Below are positions 1-10,497 of a stretch of DNA of 64,000 nucleotides, one piece after another. The notes below the pieces were generated by a model. It ran no database searches, was not told where the DNA came from, and saw only the letters and a list, made by a program, of their open reading frames with translations. A program made the position numbers and the translations under genes. Source of the DNA: Glandiceps talaboti. Taxonomy: Eukaryota > Hemichordata > Enteropneusta > Spengelidae. Position 1 is the first letter of the stretch, and each line of letters starts with the position of its first letter. The DNA lies in contig NC_135558.1 of NCBI RefSeq assembly GCF_964340395.1, positions 11,225,001-11,289,000 on the forward strand. Direction: 5' to 3'.

Positions 1-2639
1 GTTTTGTTGCACCAATCACTTATCTATGGTTATGATCTGATAACAGAGCTGGAAAGGTCAAAGAGCAGTGACATCCACAAACAAACACACACACACACAC
101 ACACAATTCAAAGGTCAATGATTTCAAACTACAAAATGATGCTTTGACGACAATGAAATATTGTGAATATATATTTTTAATGTATGACGTGGTGTGACAC
201 ATTAAATGTACAACACAAAATGTCAAACTTTTTGTAAGTTTGCATTACTGCTAGTTTAAGTTATATGAAGTTGTACAATATTTTATCCGAGACAAACGTG
301 CTCATTGGTTCTTTAAAAATGATGTCAATATCGTCAAATCTCATACATGACATCAGTTAAAAGCATTACATGCATTAGCTGCAACTGGAATGATTTTTAA
401 AACTAACATATTGTACACCCTGCATAGTATGGAATCACCTGTTGTTATAAACATATTTGTGTAGCAGTACACATAGTATGGTACAATATAACCAATCAAA
501 AATTTATTTTTGGGTCCACACCCAAAAAACAGTACCCAATGAATCATTCACTGGTATTTTAACTATTTTCATTGAATATATTTAGTTATTCCCCAATATT
601 TTTGTCTTCATTCAGCCATGAAATATATGAATGACCTAAGCGTGCTTTGTCACTAAAAGTCACTAGACTCATAGTGACAATACCTTAGGTCACGAGTATT
701 TTCCAGCTCAATGAAGAAAAATATTGGAGACTAACATAATTATACAAGTTCCAGTAATATCATTGAAAAATCAGGGAAAGTAATGGCAATTTTGAACATT
801 TTGACAAAACAGAACCAGTGGCTTAGACACATGTTGATGTGATATAGATGTGTTTTGTCATGACATAAAATGACCAGGGTATAAATTCCATATTTTTTGT
901 TCAACTTGGCTTGTGCATGGTATAATGATGGTTGTTTGATTTTAAAAAAATGATATCTTACTTACAGCTAGTGCAGGTTAACAAAATATATTGCAGATTA
1001 AAGGTACCATGTGCTGGAACCGCTGAACACTTTTTCCATAATATTAGGTGTACAGATTACTTATATAAAACATTTTGTACAAATGTAATTGGTTTTAAGG
1101 ATACATGCCCCAAACTGTGTTGAAATACGTCTTCTGGCATTATTCATACACGACAAATCGTGAGTTGGCCTCAGGGCTGAAGGCTCCCTATAATATAAAC
1201 ACTGACTTTGTACGGAAAAGAATTGCATTTCAAAAGCTATAAATATCTCAATTTCTTAAAAATCAAACACTAGTTATTCAAAAATGTGTGAAAATTAACA
1301 CATTGAACTTCAGTTGGTAGAGAAGGTGATAACATTTGCTTCACATCAACATTTGTGCAGTTCTCTGTATTATTTGAGTTGGGGTCAACCCCAACAAGAA
1401 AAATATTGCTTTAAAGCTACATCATATCAGGTTATAATCTGAAGTATTCTGCCAGTAACTACCGATGTTCAGACATTTTTAGTAATATATACATAAATAA
1501 TTTTTTGTTTAAAATTTTGTTTGTTTAAAATATGCAATTTTAAGTTCCAGACCCTGCCCCTTTAAGATATTAGACAGTACTGTTTAAACACATAGTAGCA
1601 TTGATACGCAAGAAATGGCATGATTTTGACCAAACCGTGTGAATTCCATGGTCCAGCATTAGTACTATACTATCAGTTAGTTCACTAGGATCAAATAGAA
1701 TCATTCATTTATTCAGAACCAATTTGATTAATATCTAATGTTCTCACAATTTATTTATTTACTTCCGTTTCCTACTTTAATTTTATTGTTGTTTGTTCTT
1801 TTTTGTTCTGTGAGCGAGTGCCTTGTTCCTACATTTGACACAATACATGTACCATAATAGTTCATGTTCAAATTCCATGTGATGAGTTGATCTACTCAAC
1901 CAATGAGAATGCGTAATAAGCCAAAACATATGGGTACAGTACCCCAGAATGCTCTGTTTGAAAAGACCTTGAGCACAGAGTACAGACAATGATATTATTG
2001 CTATTGTTTGGTGGTTCTGTTTCTTTCAATTATGATCATTGTGTTATACTGTAAGATGGATTCTAATTGGCTACATGTATGTATGGTACTGAACGTGAAC
2101 TCCTGTGGTATTGAGTCAGATGTAGGTACAAGGTGCTCACTGACGGAACAAAAAAGATCGTAGGAAACACTAGAGAGATAAATAAAGAAATCGAGCCAAG
2201 TCCACTACAACAGATTTTACTCAGACTAGTTCAGAAACAAATTTTTCTAAGGTCTGTGTGACAACTATTTTTTTATTACACCCAAATGCTAATCCCATTC
2301 TGACACTAGACAATACCATATCATATCAACACAAAATACAGCCCTTCATACCTGAGTCTAAACAAATGATCTTTACAGTTCATCATATATTGCACAAATT
2401 TGTAAAGTATAAAAATATGGCCACCATTTAGCCATACATCATACATGATATATGCATAATATAAAGTCATGGAAGTACATCCTGCACTGTGTAGCACCTT
2501 TGTACAAGGTTTGAATGAAATTTAAATCTGTTACACTTATCAGGTTCTTATGGTATCTGAAATTTTCAAAGAAAGCACAGTTTTGAAATATGACCTGTAA
2601 GGTCAAGATTTCAGTTCCCAAGAAATCTTTGCTCATATG
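1..2639. other. Intergenic, no gene seen
   Basis: No open frame here looks coding on either strand; all are short and of biased composition. There is a CA microsatellite near 86-106. The segment 360-545 resembles parts of 48310-48545 and 52735-52860 (see the dispersed repeat entry), and 890-935 resembles 7820-7865. AT-rich and otherwise featureless to my reading. Confidence 0.6.
360..545. repeat. Dispersed SINE-like repeat fragment
   Basis: The stretch shares ordered blocks with 48310-48545: GCTGCAACTGGAAT, then a poly-T/A stretch, then a GTACACATA block, then TTTTTGGGTC and CCAAAAAA. A third partial copy is at 52735-52860. Same order and spacing at three unlinked sites indicates a dispersed element; no coding capacity and no RNA promoter boxes recognised. 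Confidence 0.5.
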
Positions 2640-3240
2640 GATGACTTTGCCACTAATAAGGTGTAGGCATCCCTGCTATGGGTGTTGACTGTATCGGCAA
2701 ATAAGGGTTTAGTCACCCCTGCTAAAATGGGTGTATATCCCAGCTAATATAGAAATAGCTATCTCAGTTAACATGGGTATAGATATCCCTGTAATATGGG
2801 TGTATGTTCCAGCTAATATGGGAGTAGCCATTTCAGCTAATGTGGGAGTAGCCATCTCAGCTAATATGGGAGTAGCCATCTTGGCTGTGACACAGGTGTT
2901 GACATCCCTGCTTATATAAGTGTATATCCCAGCTAATATGGGAGTAGCCATCTCAACTAACAAGGGTGTAAACATCTTTGCTAATATGGGTGCTAACATA
3001 TCACCTGTAACATGAGTGTAAACCATTTCAGCAAATAAGGGTGTAGACATCCTTGCTTATGTTATGGGTACTGCCGTTCCGGCTAATATGTTTGAAGACA
3101 TCTCTGACTCAGCTAACAGTGCAAACATCCTGACTTCTAATGGTGAAATATGCTAGCTATTATGGGTGTACACATCCCTACTAATTATATTAGTGTGGAC
3201 TGTGTTGGCAAATAAGGGAGTAGCCATCCCTGCTTAATGA
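2640..3240. repeat. Degenerate ~30-bp tandem repeat
   Basis: About twenty diverged copies of a unit built round GGGAGTAGCCATCTCAGCTA and GCTAATATGGG with irregular spacing. Both strands stay open for 60 to 110 codons because the unit lacks stops in some phases; this is repeat composition and not a gene. Confidence 0.7.
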
Positions 3241-3728
3241 GTATATATTTGCTAATATGCATGTATATGTCTTTTCTTTTATATGTAGCTCTATACGAGT
3301 AACTATTCTGCAGAAAAGAGCAATCATGTATGATATGGAAAAGTTGGTCACATTCAAAGAAATTTGATTGAGTTGCATAACAAAGTAAAATGACTCAATG
3401 TAACCCTGCACAATCTCACATTTGTGCCATGTTTGTATTTCTTTGCCATCATGGCAGAGAAATGGCTATGGATGGACAGATGATCACTTCCACACTGATA
3501 ATGAAAAGTGAATTTATATCAAAATCTATTCTTTGACTAACTGTAGTTAGTCTGTGATTTCACTTTGATTTGGATTTAATTTTGGCACATTTGTTTTCTT
3601 CAAAATGAGCTAAACAGCATTACTGTGTTAAGATATATAAAAACAACATATCTATTCTCAAGAAACTTCTAACCCTACAGTGCCTCTGAACTCTCCATCC
3701 AAGTGAAAACTGGCACTTTATAAATTCA

Positions 3729-3729
3729 C

Positions 3730-3785
<56 letters not shown>

Positions 3786-3894
3786 ACAATGGAGTGTATT
3801 AGTTACAAGGAATCACCATTGTAATGGCCTGATAATTATTGTAATTTACAGACAGACTGACAGACGGAGGCAAAAAGACAATCAGAGAGGGAGG

Positions 3895-3976
<82 letters not shown>
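3729..3976. repeat. (TTGA)n and (GACA)n microsatellites
   Basis: A (TTGA)n tract covers about 3729-3784 and a (GACA)n tract about 3890-3976, just downstream of the sialidase stop codon. The open frames across them are compositional. Confidence 0.9.
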
Positions 3977-3978
<2 letters not shown>

Positions 3979-4019
3979 AAATTTCCCACAATGATGGCAC
4001 TCTAGTTGCCTCAATAGTG

Positions 4020-7000
4020 TTAGTACAGTCGTATTCTGACCAGTGATAAAGAATCCATAGCACTAGTACTCTCATGACCTCTTTCATAGAAAATGAATAT
4101 ATCATTTCCATATTTGAGAGTGTTTTGGAAACTGGTCATACAACTATATCCACTGTAATCTGGGTTAATAGCTAACTTTCCAGCCCAAGTAGTTCCATTG
4201 TCATAACTCCATTGTAAGTTTAGGTTTACACCTATAAAAGACACAAAGAAGAAATTTAGACTTCATTTTTATGGACATGGCTCATTGAATGTTAATATAT
4301 GCATGCTAGAAATCTACAGGCCCGTGGCAGGGTTGGCTTGTCACAGGCATACAGCAGGCCTGCCACAGCCCTGATGGAACAGGCCTGCATCAGCCCTCAT
4401 GGAACAGGCCTGTCAAAGCCATGATGAGACAGGTATGCTTCTTCGATTTTCTAAAAAGTACAAAAGGTATGTAAAAAATTGTTCTTGAACATACAGAAGT
4501 AGACTGTAAATAAAGTGTATAAACACAAGGAGGATTTGTACATGGACAACAAAGTATTCAGACCCCTACCTGAGATAGGGCGGGGGTTCATGCACATTAT
4601 GTGATTAAACTGATGCCTTTGCAAACTCGGGGGTGGGGGTGGGGGGGGGGTGTCAATGTATACTTACGTTTACTCGTACTCATTGGATTACTGAAGAACA
4701 AGACATCATTGTGATAAAGTATACTAGCTGCACAAACTGGTTCAATCAAGGCTGTATCAAAATATAGATTATCAAATGAGAACGTTTCAGCACCATCAAA
4801 ACTTCGGGTAACTACGCGACAACTACAATGATAACGTCCCTGATTTCGCATATTGACCATGATGGAACCATCGGGAAGTTCAACTGGCTGTGGGAGAAAA
4901 AGACATGATAATAAGTTTGTGTTAGATCATAACAACATTTAATGTGTGTGCACAAGGTTCAAGGATGTCACATTTCTACATACTTCATATAGCTCAGGAA
5001 ACCCTTTCTGGTTTCCTGGCTCAATGACTACCTGGTAGTAATACTACACTAGCCTGGTGTTAGTATCAGTATGGGGCAGGCAGTAACCTGTCCAGTTCCT
5101 ACCATATACTGTTGAGGTGTTGGCACCAATCTGGTGTTCACATCAGGCTGGTGCAGGTAATAACCCTTCCAATTATTGATGTTTGCTGGTAAGGTGTGCC
5201 TGTCTAATATTATCACTGAGCTGACAGCAAAATTGGAAAGCTCCTTTTGAGTTTCCAATGTATCTAAACAATCAGAGTTCAAGTTCAAGATTTTAATAAA
5301 AGTGACTCTACAAAACAAAGGTCAATTCTGCAGTTAACATTCATTGACTAGCATGTACCAGTAAATTAAGTATTCAGTACACAATGCAATCTGATCATAA
5401 TTTGATCTATAGGCATTAACCCCCCCCCCCCCCCCCCCCATAGACTCATCTTTTTTTCTGTCCTTCTGATGTATTTATGTCAAATGTAAGGTGGAGGCTG
5501 ACACCAACCATACACAAAGAGAATGCAAAGGACAAGCACAAAAGACATGAAATGTGGTAAACGAAATCATAAATTGAATCTTTGCCTGGATTTTAATCAG
5601 ACTGTGAACATTTGGGGAGACTGGTGTCATTCTTGATTTGATCTTAGTGATTGGTTTATACTATTTTTTGATAGGGGAGGCTAGTTATAGGTAGGGTGAC
5701 AATGGCCAATGTAACGGTATGAATGACAAACATTTGACTGCCAACACAACAATTGCTTGTCAATAAATGTTATTGAGATGGGTTTTCAAGACCTAGTTGA
5801 AAAATACTACCGGTACTTCATGCTGATAATATGGCTACACAATCTCGGACAGTTTAGTTTTTCGACAGGAGTTTAGGATTCACTACCCATAGCGGGAGGA
5901 GCAATGTAGTGGGCAAAGTGAGTAGACTTTCTAATGAGTAGCTATTCCTAACCTCTTTAGAAAATTAAACAAAATGAAACTGGCTGTGATAGTTATGGTT
6001 ATTGTTGATAGACTGTTAGCCTTGTTTGGTTCATTAGCACCCTGCTGCATTGGTCATGTCACCCTACCTATGGCCAATCTCCCCAGTTGAAAAATAGTAC
6101 AGTCCATGTTGCTGTGGACAAATTCACAACAACACCAGTTTACACAAAAAGAAAAAGAATGATAGCTACACTTTGAAAAAGATCTTCCTCAACTAGTTGT
6201 GAATTTTTCAGTCTGTTCAACTCACAACACTATCGTTTCCCTACTCTTGGTGTATTCATCTCCTTCAATCCCTCTGTCCTACACAGAGACATTTTAATAG
6301 GAGTGATCTATAGCAGTGTTCTCCCCTGGATAAGGATGGTGGCTAATTTGCATGATAATTTACATATCAATAATATGGTAATTTACATAATGATTCAAAT
6401 AATGATCAGCATATAATATACATGTCTTCAACATTGAAACATAAAATGTTTATTTAACACATATACACATGGACATTGGGATCAGCCAGTTCTCTTCATG
6501 TGAAAGGATTATTATGATTTTTGTCATTCAAAGATTACTAAAGCTCAAGGATGGTAGAACACTTTTCAAATGGTATAAACCTATCAAGCAGGGCAGCCTG
6601 GGTGGCAAGGATGCACCATGCTTTAGTTATACTAGTGGTTAGAACACAGCTATTGTTGTTAGTAATCATGCAGAAAGAAAAAGTTAATTTTATGGGGTTA
6701 ATCACCTGGCACTCATCTGGTTCAAAATCTCCACTTTTCTTGGGTTGGTTGTACGGAATACTTTTAATCATACCCCCATACCTCCACGTATCTCCATGAT
6801 CATCACTCAAAAGACAAAACACTCCGTCCCCACTAATTGTACCATGACCACATACAATAAGCCGACCCTTATGAGGCGCATACTTTTTCTACAGATCAAA
6901 TGACAAACCATGCAAATTCATAAGTAAAAACAAGTGATCACATGATAGTCACCTGACATTCATTAGGAATGAAATCTTTGTGTCTGGTTGGTTGATTAAA

Positions 7001-8651
7001 TGGTATAGCTTTAACACTGCCACCATATCTCCATGTTTGACCGTGGTCATCGCTTAACAGACAGGCCACACCCTTCGAGTTATAGTCATTGTTGATTGTA
7101 AAATGACCACATACTATCAACCGACCTTTGTGTGGTGTGAAACGTTTCTGTCATAGATAAAAATTATGCATTTCAATCATTTTTTTCCAAACACAATGAT
7201 GAAAGTTTGACAATTAATATGTTACCACTATACTGAAAACAGTGCCAAAAAGTCACAGCACAAGTGATTATACTTTTTTTTCATTTATCGTTGACACTTT
7301 GCTTTCATATTTTATAATTTTCCTACTACAGGAACAGTTTATTTCCCTTCCCTCTGTCATGAACCCTTATCGTATACTTCAACTAGCAATTTTTATATTT
7401 ATGTTTTTTAAAACAAGAGAAAATTCTGTCCATTTCGTATGATGATGATTATTTATTGTACCATAGTTGTAAGCTAGCCTAAGTGAATAATCCTGTCATG
7501 AAAAAAATTCAGACACATTCTTTGTATGATGTATTTTAATAGTCACGGAAAATGCTTGTAATATTACAGGCCTTGCTTGATTTGTAGTACCCATTATGGC
7601 ATACAACGTTGTAAGTATCTTCCAATTGAACAATACAAAATATTGGAAAGTAATTTTATTATAATTGCATTGGCTTGATTTTCAAAAATTGTGTAAAATA
7701 ATGGTGATATAAATTTGATTTTGATAATTATTTTGACGCTGTAGAATCGACATCATAGGAGTATGTTATTTATTGAGACATAGAATACTAGTAACCAGAA
7801 TCATAAAGCCTGTATTTTCTGTTTGACTATGTACAACTTGGCTTGTGTATGGTATAACAGTTGTTGTATAATAATGGTGGCAATCCTACCTGAATACCAT
7901 AGCCTGGTCCAGGAGCAAACATCTTGGTACCAATTTGTTCTGATATGTTGATAGACTTACTCCAACTGACACCATCATCTAAACTCTTAATGACATGAGT
8001 TGTGGAAGTACTGCAGTCCTTGTAATGAGCACACATAGTGTACATTATAAAGACAATATCTTTTTCATGATCTGCAAGTATCACTCCGAGATTCAAACCA
8101 TCTGTGACAGAACCGTCATCCAACAAGAAATCTTGAGACTTCCATGTGTAACCTACGATTGAATATTGAAGGCATATAGTTTTAGATCAAGGATGACACT
8201 AGTCTGTAAGGTACGCCATGACAAGGTGCCCTCACACATCAGCCAACCCCTCCCACAGGGTGAGAGGAGGCTGGTGAGGGTGGAATGTCATGATGTATCT
8301 TACAGTCTAGGATGACACTGTCATCCTATTAACACCTTAACAATTATGAATTGGTCCATTAATGTGACAAAAAAAAAAAAACATCTAAATTCACACTTCA
8401 CATTTTAGGGGATGTTCAAAGTAATAAATACAAAGATATGACATGATGATTGAGGAAAGAATTTCATGATGAACTTCATGACTTTGTTTTAAAACTTTTA
8501 GATGTCAATAGTAGAATAACTGCAGGAAATCTGGCTTTGTATGGCTTATATAATGTTTTGTATAACAACATATAATAGATTGACCTTCATTTGAGGTGAC
8601 TGGTGAACTGTTGGTGTACTGGGCATTGTGGATTTTATTATCTTACTTTGA

Positions 8652-8698
<47 letters not shown>

Positions 8699-10033
8699 AT
8701 TGTTTTTTTGTGTTTTTTTGTATTTAGTTTGACAGCTGTCATCTCAATTACCTCTTGTGGGGATGAACAAAATGGTCAACTCTGTTAAGGAAAAAGTGAA
8801 TTTAGTTGAACTTGTGTATCTGAACTTTTCCACCCCCACCCCCACCCTCATCTACATGAGTGGTTTATGAAGCCATAAAGCTAACCTATGACTTGTAACT
8901 GGCAAAAAAATGATGAACAGTTACCTGTATCTAGGGACCTTCTAATTGCCAGAAACTTTGCCCCAGAATCACCACTAGGAGATTTCCTGGCTTCTGACAC
9001 TGCTATCAAGGTACCCCTCGGAGTGGAAGTAATAATTGGTATCCTGTAGAGGGACACTTCTGCTTGCTCTTTGATCCATAATAACTGTTCTTCAATCACA
9101 GTGGGCGTTACCTGTCATACACAAAACGTTGATAAAAAATTTAGTTTTTCTTTTTGAGATCATTCTCGGGCAAGGAATTCCAAGTTCAAAGTTTTCTGAA
9201 TCTACTTGAAATACACAATCTACAAAGAGGTAGTCAGTGAAATTGTACTAAAGTAAAATTTCATTTTAAATTACCACACTTTCTTTCTCTGTGAAATTAG
9301 AAATTTGAATAAATTAAATCACAACATTCATGTCTACTGTTGTGTTAAGCATATCAGAGACATATTACCTATTAGTTTGTTTGTTTGTTTGGTTTTTTTT
9401 TACACTACCAGTCATCCACGGAGAAAGTGTCTGTTCTGGTTCGATTCTAAAGAACCTGTTGTATTGATTTGGGAAAAAAATTCGTACATAGCTCTGGTGT
9501 AAATCATAACAATACCGTACAGGAACTAGCCTATGGATGTATATGCTACGAGGTTCGACACATCTTCCCTCTCCGCTATCGTTCCTTATAGCTGCAATAA
9601 TTGTAGCGTTTTGCTGCAATTTTGAGTGTTTTTTCGTCTGTTTTGGCGACTTTTTAAGTTTTGGTGTTTAACCCGCATCAAACGTTTGCACAGTCAAACA
9701 CCACAACTTCAAAAGTCGCCAAAACAGACGGGGAAAAAAACCCTCAAAATCGCAGCAAAACGCTACAATTATTAAGGGAAATCGTGTCGAAACTCGTAGC
9801 GTATATCCAGAGCAGAGCTAATTTCCTACAATGATGACAGTCATACGACTCTTACGAGTCATATGACTCTTGACTAGACTATGAGTGTTATGACTCACAA
9901 GGACACTGAGATCGAAAATGTCTACGTAAACAACACAAAAAGTAAAACTCACATTACGGTACGCAGTAAGAACACCTGAAAGAGCGAAAGAAACGACCAG
10001 TAACGAAATTATTGGGGTACACACAGGAGACAT
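4020..10033 (-). CDS. NEU1: Sialidase-1 (lysosomal exo-alpha-sialidase), multi-exon
   Basis: Homologue of animal sialidase-1, the lysosomal glycosidase removing terminal sialic acid from glycoproteins and oligosaccharides. Coding exons on the minus strand, each bounded by AG/GT and joining in phase: 10033-9953 (hydrophobic signal peptide), 9111-8925, 8152-7890, then 7147-6953 and/or 6888-6706, 4887-4668, 4231-4020 (stop TAA). With one of the alternative exons the product is 381 or 385 residues, close to the usual ~415. Visible family marks: the YRIP motif ([13 protein letters not shown]), Asp boxes SLDTGYTW (spans an exon junction), SLDDGVSW, SDDHGxTW and SYDNGTTW, the APGPGYGIQ and KGRLIVCGH blocks, a [12 protein letters not shown] block and FFSNP. 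The start is the only Met giving a signal peptide in phase. It is divergently arranged with a LAP1-type gene 464 bases away. Introns hold a fold-back element and a MITE. Identity is firm; alternative exon use is inference. Confidence 0.93.
4310..4440. repeat. ~30-bp tandem repeat in sialidase last intron
   Basis: About four copies of a unit containing ACAGGCCTG and CAGCCCTGATGGAACAGG. Intronic; GC-richer than its surroundings. Confidence 0.65.
5421..5440. repeat. Poly-C tract
   Basis: Uninterrupted C run of about 20 bases in the large sialidase intron 4888-6705. No other feature was recognised in this intron. Confidence 0.9.
6706..6888 (-). CDS. NEU1: Sialidase alternative exon 4b (ancestral-like)
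   Basis: 183-base phase 0-0 exon with TAG acceptor and GTGATT donor. It encodes 61 residues, starting [17 protein letters not shown] and ending DECQ, with Asp box SDDHGDTW. It has the same length as, and is closer to, the corresponding vertebrate NEU1 segment than its twin at 6953-7147 (GHGT and DGVFCLL retained). Confidence 0.85.
6953..7147 (-). CDS. NEU1: Sialidase alternative exon 4a (diverged duplicate)
   Basis: 195-base phase 0-0 exon with CAG acceptor and GTGACT donor, 65 residues, starting [17 protein letters not shown] and ending NECQ, Asp box SDDHGQTW. About two thirds identical to exon 4b but with a four-residue insertion before [10 protein letters not shown]. Only 64 bases separate it from exon 4b. 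Including both would duplicate part of a propeller blade, so mutually exclusive use is the simplest reading. Confidence 0.85.
8201..8308. mobile_element. Short inverted-repeat MITE, copy A
   Basis: Ends AGTCTGTAAG and CTTACAGTCT are near-perfect inverted repeats and the element is flanked by direct repeats AGGATGACACT (8190-8200 and 8309-8319), a target-site duplication. The body carries GCCCTCACACATC, shared with a second copy at 29765-29846. It lies in the sialidase intron 8153-8924. Confidence 0.75.
8657..8697. repeat. (GT)n microsatellite
   Basis: About 40 bases of GT repeat inside a sialidase intron. Confidence 0.9.
9534..9809. mobile_element. Fold-back (palindromic) element
   Basis: Two arms of about 130 bases in inverted orientation meet near 9672. 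Matching blocks include GCTACGAG..TTCGACAC, ATAATTGTAGCGTTTTGCTGC and GTCTGTTTTGGCGACTTTT with their complements. No coding capacity. It lies in the first sialidase intron (9112-9952). Confidence 0.75.
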
Positions 10034-10497
10034 AATAAACTCGATTCAAGTCTCATGCAGTGCAGTATTGTTGTGTATGTTGTCGATCGGAACCTCAGAA
10101 TCGATCACCTGACTATCACATGATACAAAAGGGATAGGGTCACACTCCAGGGTCACGTACACATTGCCATGTTGACTTTTGAGAGATAGACCTACTGCTC
10201 TTACAATAACTGCCGCTTGGGATCTCAACATTGTGTATATGGGTGTATGCAATGAAATGAACTATTAACTTGTAAAAAGAAATGGCAATTTTACACCGTG
10301 TCACTATGCTAAAACCCCATGGTGGTGGAGAAAAGACGCGGCGAGCATACCAACTCTGAAGAGGAATATCAAACTTCCGGGTACGTTGACCTTACTTCGC
10401 TGCTCACTTCGTGTTGCATGTATTTCTACACGTTTTAGCCAAAAACATCTGCTTTAGTAATTCCTAACCCATTCCTGGATTAAATGAACATACCAAG
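10034..10497. promoter_or_regulatory. Divergent promoter between NEU1 and LAP1 copy 1
   Basis: 464 bases separate the two divergent start codons, so both 5' UTRs and promoters must fit here unless there are distant first exons. No TATA box is obvious. A block near 10325-10350 (AAAGACGCGGCGAGCATA) and the TGTTGCATG block near 10413 recur upstream of LAP1 copies 2 and 3 (13815-13832 and 13876), marking conserved upstream sequence of the paralogues. Confidence 0.55.

Noticed and set aside
2709-3050. 113-codon minus-strand frame with AEMATPxLA repeats
   Set aside because: Degenerate tandem repeat; frame and unit length drift, and the opposite strand is open as well.
6551-6799. 82-codon plus-strand frame
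   Set aside because: Shadow of sialidase exon 4b on the opposite strand.
9430-9450. GGTTCGATTC resembling a tRNA B box
   Set aside because: Flanking bases do not form a T-arm stem and no A box or acceptor stem is found upstream.
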